Shown here: piece after piece, positions 10,035 through 19,000 of the stretch
Numbering within the stretch: the first letter of the stretch is position 1
Layout of the letters: the number at the start of each line of letters is the position of its first letter
Source of the DNA: Hypsibius dujardini
Lineage: Eukaryota > Tardigrada > Eutardigrada > Parachela > Hypsibiidae
Direction: 5' to 3'
DNA: 20,579 nt
Assembly: GCA_001579985.1 (NCBI GenBank)
Contig: LRSR01009745.1
Location: forward strand, 1-20,579
Program-made: the position numbers and the translations under genes
The notes under the pieces: generated by a model
Seen by the model: the letters and a program-made list of their open reading frames with translations, nothing else
Databases searched by the model: none
Told to the model about the DNA's origin: nothing

Positions 10035-11002
10035 ATGTCGGTCCTTTTCTTAAGCAAGGGTGCTCCCTTGATTCGCACCCTTCAAGCCACCACTGTACCC
10101 TTAAATTTAATTCGTCACGGCTCCCATGGCAGGCCCGGATACTGGAATCCCGATTGGAGAGCATCTTCCCAAGCGCCAAAGACAATGGATGAGCGCATTG
10201 CCGCAGCCAAAAAGTACAACCTCCATCCTGCGGATTATAAACCGATAGAAGGGAAAGCTGCCGGGAAGATGGATCTCAGCTATGGAGACTACCCTGATGT
10301 CCCTTGCATTTCCTACGATGCTCGTGATCCCTATGAGGTGGGTGAGGCTTTGATTGAGTGATTTGCTGATTAGGCAGCCTGCAGCTTCACGCTTGATGTA
10401 CAGTACAATCCCTGATTTGATAAATTCATGGCAGTGTATTATTTCTAAATTTTGAAGATTTCAGTGTACCTTTATCAATAGACCCAGAGCTCTTGATCAA
10501 TTTGAAAGTACCACTAAACACCAAGGGCAAGAAGAGTCGAATGCTTCCAACCGCAGGGTTTGCAAAGGGCTGCTTGCTTGATTGATTTATCAACCGACTG
10601 CTGGATTGCTTGATTGTTCACTAAAATTACGAAGTGAGTCGGTGTTTCTTTTACCTTCTCCCTGTTTCCCAGGCCTGGGACTACCCATATCATCGACGAA
10701 ATTATGGCGAGCCGATGCACATTGACTTTGATTTGTATACGGGCGATCGGGCTAGTACCAAACGACATCGCCACTCTATGCTCTACATGCTTCTTTGCAC
10801 CTCAACCGCCGTCTTCTCCATCGCCGCGCTATACTACTTTACCCGGGACGTGTACACCTTCAATCCCATGATGCCGAAACAGTATCCCTACAACGATCTG
10901 TGGGTTGAGAAGGGCGGAGACCCCGATTGCATGCCCATCCGGGTGAATTACACGTTTGAGACGACTGGAGTGGATCACCGTACCCGAGCTCGCTACTTGT
11001 AG
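10035..11002 (+). CDS. NDUFB8: NADH dehydrogenase (ubiquinone) 1 beta subcomplex subunit 8
   Basis: Exons 10035-10337 and 10673-11002 total 633 nt, 210 aa (human 186). The N-terminus (MSVLFLSKGAPLIRTLQATT) is basic and hydroxylated like a mitochondrial targeting peptide. DERIAAAKKYNLHPADYKP and GYGDYP-like SYGDYPDVP follow, then NYGEPMHIDFD, one transmembrane helix at about residues 137-157, and the family signature MPKQYPYNDLWVEKGGDP at residues 168-185. It is an accessory subunit of the membrane arm of respiratory complex I with no redox cofactor. I chose the ATG at 10035 because it begins the targeting peptide; an in-frame upstream start exists but is unsupported. The last 21 codons and the stop fall in a 78-bp unit that is repeated twice more after the gene. 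Confidence 0.95.
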
Positions 11003-11178
11003 ATTTTACGCCATCGTTGGGTGAATTATACGTTTGAGATGACTGGAGTGGATCACCGTACCCGAGCTCGCTACTTGTAGATTTTACCCCATCGTTGGGT
11101 GAATTATACGTTTGAGACGACTGGAGTGGATCACCGTACCCGAGCTCGCTATTTGTAGATTTTACCCCATCGTTGGGT
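10941..11178 (+). repeat. Three 78-bp tandem copies spanning the NDUFB8 stop codon
   Basis: Units start at 10941, 11019 and 11097, with a few bases of a fourth at 11175 (gggt). The first unit carries the last codons of NDUFB8, the TAG stop and 16 bases of 3' untranslated sequence. The other two lie wholly downstream. They differ from each other by only two or three substitutions, so the duplication is recent. Because 78 is a multiple of three, each copy preserves the reading frame and its own TAG. Confidence 0.97.
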
Positions 11179-11369
11179 AACTATTGTTTTACCAACACTT
11201 TGGTGCTTTACGGATGCCGCTATATGCTATTTCACCACTCGTTTTTCATTGCGCTATACGAATACAGATTTACTGCAATGAAGGCGATGAACCTGCTTGT
11301 CCTTCCGTGAAAATGCACACTGCAAAATTCGTCCGAATGTTTTGTCCAATCACGCCGAGCGCGATAACC

Positions 11370-11416
11370 AGGCTTGTTTAGGGAACATACAGGCTTGTTT
11401 AGGGAACATACAGGCT
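11370..11416. repeat. 21-bp tandem duplication
   Basis: Two perfect copies of a 21-bp unit beginning aggcttgtttagggaac occupy 11370-11390 and 11391-11411, followed by the first five bases of a third. Confidence 0.95.
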
Positions 11417-11728
11417 AAGGAGGTAATCGCAAAAGGTTCGACACGCAATTTTGCGAACTACATTTGTATCAGCCGCTCGTACATAAGAACCAGAGATACA
11501 GTCTACGATCTACGAACTTGTAACTCACATCAAACAGCTGGAATTGCTTCATAGGCAACCATTGTGGTAACGGGCAGGCAGCTTACAGACAATGAAAAAC
11601 CTACTGGCTAGCCTGACTGAAGCTTCAGCATCCGAAGTGAAGCCGACGAACTCAAACCTCATTGCAATGCAAGACGTGAAGTCAAACGGCAGTGGGTCAG
11701 ACTGAACGCCTCCGGCCGTCCATTACTA

Positions 11729-11849
11729 CACACGTGGCAAAAACCTTGCGCTAATCGAATTAAGCTATTACACTCGTTGCATGGATGTTGTACACAGCTG
11801 TCGAGTTGAAGTGCTTAATTCCGTCAGCGCAAGGTTTTTGCCACGTGTG
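11729..11849. mobile_element. MITE-like hairpin element, family B, copy 2 (121 bp)
   Basis: Arms of about 40 bp are near-perfect inverted repeats: the left begins CACACGTGGCAAAAACCTTG and the right reverse-complements to the same sequence. TA flanks both ends (11727-11728 and 11850-11851). The centre (tgttgtacacagctgtcgag) is related to the centre of the copy at 5453-5569. It is better preserved than that copy and lies 177 bp upstream of the sulfotransferase start codon. Confidence 0.9.
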
Positions 11850-12026
11850 TACTGCACCGTGCTGTATCATATACCTGCGTAACAACTTTTTCCTGGCCAT
11901 AGTCGCTCGGTTGCAGCAGCTGCTACTTTTAATACACCCTTGGTACTTGATATGTACGCGTATGAGACAGACATGCTCAAAGGTTTGCGAATGCGATTGT
12001 CATAAGTGTTTTTTTCGGGAGCGGAA

Positions 12027-14193
12027 ATGGGCAAGCGTGAGGACGTGAGCAAGAAGCCGCCATCGACGTTACGGCGTTGGCTGTACCGCAGTCGGCTGAT
12101 CAACTTCCTGCCGATCGACAGGAAAAAGCAATTCTACCTGTTGACTGTTTTCTTGGTAGGAGTGATATTGTTTGGATTGCTGAATTGGAGGAAGTCTGAT
12201 GCCAGCAGCGAGAACTCAGAGTCCGTCACCGCGGGAAAAAGTGACCGGGACCGGGCAACCAAACTTCCGGCACTCAGGACGGGAAATACGAGGTTGTTTT
12301 ACAATCGCGTTCCGAAATGCGGGAGCTCCACTCTTGTGGCATTGCTCAAAAAGTTAGCAGAAAGAAATGGATTTCAGCATCATTCGTCACCCAAGTTGGA
12401 TGATTGGGGAATGTTCATAAAGGAGCAGCGGGTACGTGCCCAAGTGTGCCAATAGATATGTTTTAATTATGCGGATAAAGTATTGTGTTCGTCAAACGAA
12501 GCGGTCGAATTTCTCATCACAGACACTTTGCAGGAAGATTTCGTCAAAGAGTTCAATGACGAGCCACCACGAACTAGCTTCGACAGACATTTGTTCTTCC
12601 TGGATTTCGCCGAGTAAGTGCAGTATGTAACAGGATAAGGAATCGGATAGGAATATGACCCTGATAGGAATAGGAATCGGATAGGAATAGGAATCGAATA
12701 TCACAAGCCGTTGCAGGATAAAAGGGGAAGTGCCAGTTTGATTTGCGTTGCCTACAATATGTACAATTTTCTGTTTCAGGTTCCGCGAAAAGAACCCAAT
12801 TTACATTAATCTGATAAGAGACCCGACGGAGCGGTTCATTTCCGAGTTTTATTTTCGCCGCCGGCTGCAAAATGAAGGAGTTAAGAAGGGAGAGCGGAAG
12901 TGGTACGATGAGGTGTGATCAGCGACTCGGCACTAACAGTTCACGGGATCTTTCCAAGCTCCGAGCTCCGAGCTCCAAGCTCCGAGCTCCGAGTTCCGAG
13001 TACGGTACAATTCTGGTGTTGTTTTATAGGACTTGGAAAACTGTGTGAGGACGGGAAAGGACTACGATTGTCGATTGATCGACGGAACCTTCATAAAGAA
13101 TATGATCGCCTTTTTTTGCGGACACGACATCGAATGTTCGTAAGTGTTCATTTGTTGCTAACACATTTGTTGCATTTGTTGCTGAGAGCGAGCTTCCATC
13201 ATGCACAAATAACGTACTCGTAGCGCTCGAAACTTTCATTTGTAAAATTGTCGATTGTTTGGTTTTCCATACTGCAAATCTAATTGTTTGACAACCGATG
13301 CTGTCAACGAAGCCTCTCTGGTGCGGGGTAACTCCTTATGCCACAATTATAACGGTCGGTTAAGCCCCGCCTCCGTCACACGCGCCTCTGTCATGAGTTA
13401 GCACTCAGCCAACACACCCAGGCCGAGTGCGCTTCCCGGGTGTCAAAACCCCTGCCCGGGTGTCAAAATCCTGCCCGGGTGTAAAAGCCCTGCCCGGGTG
13501 TAAAAACCCTGCCCGGGTGTAAAAACCCTGCCCGGGTGTAAAAACCCTGCCCGGGTGTAAAAACCCTGCCCGGGTGTCAAAACCCTGCCCGGATGTAAAA
13601 ACCCTGCCCGGGTGTCAAAATCCTGCCCGGGTGTCAAAATCCTGCCCGGGTGTAAAAGCCCTGCCCGGGTGTAAAAACCCTGCCCGGGTGTCAAAATCCT
13701 GCCCGGATGTAAAAATCGACCGTTATAGTCGTGGCACTACAGTAACTCCTTGTGCCTTCGCAAATATGCTCTAATATTTCCCCAATTTCCGGTAGGAAGC
13801 ACAACAGCCCAAATGCTCTGTCGAGGGCGAAGCAAAACGTAGAGAAACACTTTGCAGTCGTCGGAATCTTGGAGGACTTGGACATGTCCCTGCAGGTGTT
13901 GGAGCAAACTCTCCCGGCTTATTTCGCCGGTGCTGTGGACCTTTATGCTTCCAACCCTGGTACGTCACAGCAGTCCAATTGGCCACTTTTAATTAATTTG
14001 TTTGTCCATCGGATAATTAGTTTTACCGCTTCGGCATCACTCTGCAGATCACGTTGTCAATAAAGGCAAAAACCGGGTGGACCGAGTGTCCGAAGAAGTC
14101 AAGCAAATAATACGTGCAAATCTCACCGCGGAGTATGACTTTTACGACTTCGTCCGCAAGCGTCTCATCGCCCAAAGCCAAGGAAAATTATGA
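12027..14193 (+). CDS. UST: Uronyl / heparan sulfate 2-O-sulfotransferase family protein (UST-like)
   Basis: Exons 12027-12431, 12534-12613, 12780-12912, 13030-13139, 13796-13959 and 14048-14193 total 1038 nt, 345 aa. It is a type II Golgi protein: basic cytosolic tail, signal-anchor at about residues 36-53 (FYLLTVFLVGVILFGLLNW), then a stem. The PAPS 5'-phosphosulfate site is FYNRVPKCGSSTL (residues 91-103) and the 3'-phosphate site is IRDPTERFIS (174-183). H154 in DRHLFFLDF matches the catalytic histidine region of the family, where HS2ST has two nearby histidines and UST one. FFCGHDIEC (234-242) matches the conserved FCG motif, and VVGILEDLD the later helix. KCGS plus the LLxxLAERNGF stretch make it closer to UST and Drosophila pipe than to HS2ST. 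It transfers sulfate to the 2-O of uronic acid in a glycosaminoglycan; which polymer is not decidable. At 345 aa it is shorter than human UST (about 406). Confidence 0.88.
12632..12705. repeat. GGAATA/GGATAG-rich degenerate repeat
   Basis: Interspersed copies of aggaatcggata, gataggaata and similar words fill about 70 bases of the second intron of the sulfotransferase gene. It looks like a degenerate microsatellite. Confidence 0.75.
12954..13003. repeat. 7-bp tandem repeat (GAGCTCC)
   Basis: About seven copies of a 7-bp unit (gagctcc, with aagctcc and gagttcc variants) lie in the third sulfotransferase intron, just downstream of exon 3. Confidence 0.85.
13340..13735. mobile_element. Terminal-inverted-repeat structure enclosing a minisatellite
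   Basis: The 19-bp end gccacaattataacggtcg (13340-13358) pairs with cgaccgttatagtcgtggc (13717-13735), 17 of 19 positions matching as an inverted repeat. Outside and partly overlapping lies a 15-bp direct repeat, gtaactccttatgcc (13328-13342) and gtaactccttgtgcc (13742-13756). The interior is mostly the 19-bp minisatellite. Together this resembles a small non-autonomous DNA transposon whose interior has become a tandem array; the exact element borders are uncertain. It makes up most of the 656-bp fourth intron of the sulfotransferase gene. Confidence 0.6.
13434..13714. repeat. 19-bp minisatellite, 15 copies
   Basis: Fifteen copies of a 19-bp unit, consensus cctgcccgggtgtaaaaac, are arranged head to tail. 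Variants are tcaaaat, aaaagc and ggatg. Each unit carries the palindrome CCCGGG (CCCGGA in two copies). The order of variant units partly repeats itself (copies 2-4 resemble 11-13), pointing to growth by block duplication. Open frames through the array are not genes. Confidence 0.97.
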
Positions 14194-14326
14194 AATTATT
14201 CTTATTTTACACGACTCGAATTTTCATAGCACGAAATCTAAAACACAGTGGTATCTCGAACACGCATCCGCGTATACGCATATTAGTACTTTGCGGTCTG
14301 CTAATCCTTCTTCTTACTGTAGTGTA

Positions 14327-14495
14327 CAATCAACGACAAGATAGAGTACACTGGAGGGTCCGGAGTATGGGCAAAAGGGGCGGAGCAGGGGGTAGTCAGG
14401 TGGTTGATTGTTCGATTGTTTGAAAACCACCCCATACTCCGCCCCTTTTGCCCATTCCCCGGACCCTCCAGTGTACTCAATCTTGTCGTTGACTG
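14327..14495. mobile_element. MITE-like hairpin element, family A, copy 2 (169 bp)
   Basis: Left end CAATCAACGACAAGATAGAG; right end reverse-complements to CAGTCAACGACAAGATTGAG. A TA dinucleotide lies directly outside both ends (14325-14326 and 14496-14497), as expected for a TA target-site duplication. The arms are about 75 bp and pair almost throughout around a loop with ttgattgttcgattgttt. It shares arms and loop with the copy at 2168-2333. CAGT termini plus TA suggest mobilisation by a Tc1/mariner-type transposase; none is encoded in this window. Confidence 0.9.
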
Positions 14496-14684
14496 TAAGC
14501 GACTTTGCGTATATTATGAATAACTGTAATTTTCGCTTTGCGCATAACTTGCTAGTAAAGAGAGCAGTTTTCAATTGAGATTTTTTATTTCTTAAATGCA
14601 AAGCGTAAATGAGATATAACAGATTTCCCAAAAGTGTTCGTACTAGTACTAGTACTTGGGTCAAGCCGGAACGTTGGTGGCGCC

Positions 14685-14850
14685 CCACGTCCCCCTCCTC
14701 TCTATCTGCAATATCATTCCACGTCAACAGAAATAATAAGCCAAACGAAGTGAAACATCTCTACTGAAAAGACCGGAGTGGGGTGTGTTCCTATTCGGCG
14801 TGAAAGGCTTCACACGTGAGTGTGTATAAACGAGAAGATTTTACGTGTTC
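14685..14850. promoter_or_regulatory. Cluster of ACGT-core sites upstream of STT3A, one matching a UPR element
   Basis: Four ACGT cores occur within about 165 bases: CCCCACGTCC (near 14686), CCACGTCA (14719-14726), CACACGTGAG (14811-14820) and TTTACGTG (near 14837). The second reads TGACGTGG on the minus strand, the consensus for XBP1/ATF6 unfolded-protein-response sites. STT3A is an ER protein, so regulation of this kind is plausible, but the motif is short and could be chance. Confidence 0.3.
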
Positions 14851-14984
14851 AACTAGCCGGCCTGTCTGTCGACGCAGCAAGGAAGCAAGCAGCTGGCATT
14901 CAAAGTCTCAGTAAACAGCTTCGTTGAGGTTCTTCCCTGGCTCCTCCGGTGGCCGTTATATTCCCTTCCCTGCTCAATTAAAAA

Positions 14985-17900
14985 ATGAGCGCCCCAAAGG
15001 TTAGTGCGATCAAATCAGCATGCAAATTGGAGGGCCGCGCTGTAAGCAATCTGTTCGAGCAGGTTTCTGCGAGGGAATCTCGCGCAACTCCAGGGAAAAA
15101 TGCACCTTCCCGTGAGAGCAATGGCACATCCGCGTCGTCGACTAAAAGCAAGGAGTTTTCCATCGCCGAATACCTTAATCTGTCGACGGAGCAGCAGGAG
15201 ACGTACCTCAAGCTGCTCATTCTCACTGTCAGCTGCATTATGGGTAAGGCCGTAAGGTGAAATTTAATTGTTTTCCCCCCACGTCTTTGAGGTTTCCGGT
15301 GACGTTGACGATTTTTCTTCCACTTTTTCCTTGCAGCATTCAGCACGCGCTTGTTTTCCGTACTTCGTTACGAGTCAGTGATCCATGGTAAGATAGCCAC
15401 CTTAATCCTTTATTTTGTAAAGGAGAATTTTTTTCTGTTAACACTTTCTTTTGATTGCAGAGTTTGATCCCTATTTTAATTACCGAACGACGAAATATCT
15501 CGCGGAAGAAGGCTACTATAAGTTCCACAATTGGTTTGATGATCGCGCATGGTATCCGCTGGGCCGCATCATTGGTGGAACGATTTATCCAGGTAATTTT
15601 TCGATGGATATTTTAGTTTGCTTTAAATAGTTGCTTTCCATTGATTGTTTGAGCAGTCGCTTGGTTTGATATGGCTGCGGGCGATTGATTGATCTTTTGT
15701 TGAGGCATGGCATGTGTTTCCAAAATGCTCGAGATGATGGTTTGATTGATTGATTAGTTTGATCAATTGATTAGTTTAATCGATTGATTAGTTTGATCGA
15801 TTGATTAATGGTTCAGTTAGGCGAGGTTCACGATAAGTTCACTATTTCTGGTGAGCATATAATCACACCCTCGCAAAAGCGTTTCCACACTTTCGAAAAT
15901 CACTTTCGCTGTTTACTGAAAGTGACCATTTAAGTTTGGGACACAAGAAACAGAATTCTGAAGTAAACCTTTTTTTTCGTAGGTCTGATGGTCACCGCCT
16001 CCGTGCTCCACTACGTACTCAATACGCTCCATCTCAGCATTGACGTCCGGAATGTGTGTGTCTTCTTTGCTCCCATCTTCTCCAGTTTCACCGTCATCGT
16101 CACCTACCTGTTGACTAAGGAGTTGAAGGTTCGCTCATTAACCACTAGCACTGGAAGTGTTGTTCCACTGATCCGTTTATGCTCACGGCTGTTTGTAGGA
16201 TTCCGCAGCGGGCTTAGTTGCGGCGGCACTCATCTCCATCGTTCCCGGCTACATTTCTCGTTCGGTCGCTGGGTCGTACGACAATGAAGGCATTGCCATC
16301 TTTTGCATGTTGCTCACCTATTACCTGTGGATCAAGTCGGTCAAGACCGGGTCCATCTACTGGTCGACTGCTTGCGCTCTTGCCTACTTCTACATGGTAC
16401 GTGTTATTTGGTTCGTATTGTTGTATCTCGCAAAGTTTTTTGTATTTGTCGATTTCTAAAGTCATTGTCGACATTTTTTTCGTAGGTTTCCAGCTGGGGA
16501 GGTTATGTCTTCCTCATCAACTTGATCCCATTGCATGTACTTGCTCTGGTCTGCACAGGTCGCTTCTCTCACAAGATCTACGTGGCATATTCGACGGTAT
16601 GATTCATTGTTTACTTCCAGGATAGCAATTTCGGCAGCCAATGTGCAATCTATCCGAATACCTTTCCTGGTGCAGAATCACGAGATCGAAGCTCGTCTAA
16701 CAAAGCTTTAACTTGTGATTTTCCGGTGTAGTCTGACTTAAGATCTGTCTTTTTGCTGCAGGTGTATGTCATTGGAACCATGCTCTCCATGCAGATTCCT
16801 TTTGTGGGATTCCAACCGGTTCAGACCAGTGAACATATGGCCGTAAGTTGAATACAAGAACCCAGTAGCGAACAAACCCTGCGATTATCAGAGGTCTGCT
16901 GTGACGCTAAAACGATGGCATCGTTTAGGCCTTTGGAGTTTTCGGTATCTGCCAGCTTTACGCGTTCGTCGAATACCTCAAATCCAAAATGTCGTCCGAG
17001 AACTTTGGCATTCTCATCAAGTCCGTTGCGGCTGTGGTTGGTGGTGCCGTCGGAGTTGCCGCGCTTATCCTCTCAATCACCGGCAAGATTGCTCCCTGGA
17101 CCGGTCGATTTTACTCACTGCTGGATCCGTCATACGCCAAGAACAACATCCCCATCATCGCGTCCGTATCCGAGCATCAGCCGACTGCTTGGTCGTCCTT
17201 TTACTTTGATCTTCAGCTGTTGGTCTTTATGTTTCCCGGTAAGTGGACTTGTGGCGAGTTTTCTTACCCTGCTTTGATTCTGATGATTGGTTGTGATGAG
17301 TGTTATTTACTTTAATCCTTCCTTTTTCTCAACAGTCGGCATGTACTATTGCTTCAAGAAGTTGACGGATGCCAACATTTTCATTATCATGTACGGGGTG
17401 ACCAGCATCTACTTCGCCGGTGTGATGGTTCGTCTGATGCTGGTGTTGGCGCCTGTCATGTGCGTCCTCTCTGGCATCGGCATCTCTGCGATCCTGTGCA
17501 TCTACGCACGCAACGCTGAGCCTGAAACTGCGGCGGAGAAGAAAAACCGACGTGCTGAGACCCACTACTGGATGAAGAGCGAGGTCTGACGAAATTGCCA
17601 TCGTGTTTTGGCATAAACGGTAGTTAAGACTATTGCCTTAAGAAGCTGTCTTGCAGGTTGGAACGGCGATGTGCTGCCTGATGACAATTTTCCTTGCGTC
17701 CTATGCTTGGCATTGCGTGTGGGTGACTTCGGAAGCGTACAGCAGCCCCTCCATTGTCCTGTCAGCTCGTGGCGGCGGCGGTGACCGAATCATCTTTGAC
17801 GATTTCCGAGAGGCCTATTACTGGTTGAGGATGAACACCGCTGAGGTACTGTGTGCTCTGCCTGCTGTTCGCATTGATATCTTGTTGATTTATGCGATTG

Positions 17901-18847
17901 CACTCTGTGCCAAGACTGCCTGTCTTCGGTTCAATTTTTACTGTCGCTAAATTGTTACTTTTTTCTCTGTGCCAAACCTGGCTTCCGTAGCAGAAGTCTG
18001 GTCTTAACACGCAGAAACATTATCAATTCGAGGTTTCTTCCTATTCTTACAGGACGCAAAGGTCATGTCTTGGTGGGATTACGGCTATCAGGTTGGGTCA
18101 CCCTTGTGGCGGTTTTGTATGTTGCCTTTTTTTAACGAGGTTGTTTTTCCGTTCAGATCACTGCGATGGCTAATCGAACGATTCTGGTGGACAACAATAC
18201 ATGGAACAACACGCACATCTCGCAGGTCGGTCAGGCAATGTCGAGACAGGAAGACAGAGCCTACAAGATCATGCAGGAGCTGGATGTGGACTATGTCTTG
18301 GTCATATTTGGCGGTCTGACGGGCTACTCTTCCGATGGTGTGTAGAGTCATTTCGTTTGCCGGCAGGGCGTTTTATTGTGTTGCGACTGCAAATGGAGTG
18401 ATTGTTTTTCGTCGCTTCCAGATATCAACAAGTTTCTGTGGATGGTCCGTATTGGTGGGTCGACCGACCGCGGAGCTGACATCAAGGAGAACGATTACTA
18501 CACTTCCTCCGGCGAGTTCCGTGTCGACCGGGAAGGCTCTCCTGTGTTGCTGAATTGTTTGATGTACAAGCTGTGTTACTACCGTTTCGGCGATGTCTAC
18601 ACCGAAGGAGGTTCGTTGTAGTCGCCTTCCAACCCCATTCCATTTTGCCTTCATGATTATTCGAGCAATGCAGCATTTAGTGCTCTTTGGTGGTTTTGCA
18701 GGCAAGCCGGCTGGTTATGATCGCGTCCGGAATGTGGAGATTGGCAATAAGGACTTTGAGCTGGACCGTCTGGAGGAAGCCTTCACGTCAGAGCATTGGC
18801 TCGTTAGGATTTATAAAGTGAAGAAATTGCCCAATCGGGGAGTTTGA
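14985..18847 (+). CDS. STT3A: Oligosaccharyltransferase catalytic subunit STT3A
   Basis: Exons 14985-15243, 15337-15387, 15461-15592, 15983-16128, 16199-16396, 16486-16596, 16762-16842, 16929-17238, 17336-17583, 17657-17845, 18053-18091, 18157-18337, 18422-18610 and 18702-18847 total 2280 nt, 759 aa. It transfers the lipid-linked glycan to Asn in the ER membrane. Visible motifs: [10 protein letters not shown] with catalytic D106, [10 protein letters not shown] (DNE 224-226), SVSEHQP (405-411), WWDYG (582-586), sequons at N594, N601 and N605, and the DK-type motif DINKFLWMV (649-657). About 13 hydrophobic segments precede the lumenal C-terminal domain. [32 protein letters not shown] and the C-terminus ending NRGV fit STT3A, not STT3B, which has a long basic tail. 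The N-terminus is about 55 residues longer than in human STT3A (705 aa), Ser/Ala/Lys-rich and cytosolic by position. The ATG at 14985 is the first in the open frame. Confidence 0.97.
15752..15807. repeat. 17-bp tandem repeat in STT3A intron 3
   Basis: Three copies of a 17-bp unit (gattagtttgatcgatt and close variants) start at 15752, 15769 and 15786, followed by gatta. It adjoins tgattgattgatt and belongs to the GATT-rich simple sequence seen in several introns here. Confidence 0.9.
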
Positions 18848-18941
18848 TCTTGTTTTACAAACCGTTTTTCACACCGCGCTACCTTTTTTCCTGCACGTCT
18901 CTTTCGTCCGTTTGCTCTTGCAGACCCATGTTGTGTTTTTT

Positions 18942-18947
18942 TTTATT
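18942..18947 (-). promoter_or_regulatory. Candidate polyadenylation signal for TEX2
   Basis: Minus-strand AATAAA (tttatt on the plus strand) lies about 264 bases after the TEX2 stop codon. It is the first canonical hexamer in that direction. Confidence 0.4.
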
Positions 18948-18994
18948 TACATGTACATTCACAAGTGGCAGTCATCTCGGCACAGTATCATCAG

Positions 18995-19000
18995 AATAAA
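18995..19000 (+). promoter_or_regulatory. Candidate polyadenylation signal for STT3A
   Basis: AATAAA lies 148 bases after the STT3A stop codon and is followed by a T-rich and G/T-rich stretch (ttatttttcctgtgg), as expected downstream of a cleavage site. Confidence 0.6.

Larger units (their letters stand above)
11179..12026. other. Spacer between NDUFB8 and the sulfotransferase gene
   Basis: No gene is called here. It holds a 21-bp tandem duplication (11370-11416), a 37-codon open frame (11592-11705), and the second family B hairpin element (11729-11849). The last 170 bases before the sulfotransferase ATG should contain its 5' untranslated region. No canonical AATAAA follows NDUFB8 in the first several hundred bases. 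Confidence 0.5.
14194..14984. other. Spacer between the sulfotransferase gene and STT3A
   Basis: It contains the second family A hairpin element (14327-14495) about 130 bp after the sulfotransferase stop, a small actagtactagtact palindromic repeat near 14641-14655, and the STT3A promoter region. No canonical AATAAA is seen after the sulfotransferase stop before the element. A TATA-like tgtataaacg lies at about 14821-14830, roughly 160 bases before the STT3A ATG. Confidence 0.5.

Noticed and set aside
12006-12026. Upstream start for the sulfotransferase (GTG at 12006)
   Set aside because: Eukaryotic genes normally start at ATG; the ATG at 12027 gives the expected short basic tail before the signal anchor.
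13443-13694. 83-codon repeat protein (HPGRVLTPGQGFYTRAG pattern), and CRISPR-like array
   Set aside because: It is a translation of the 19-bp minisatellite. There are no spacers between units, so it is not a CRISPR array, and the host is a eukaryote.
16214-16474. Antisense open frames across STT3A exon 5
   Set aside because: They are shadows of a strongly conserved coding exon on the plus strand.
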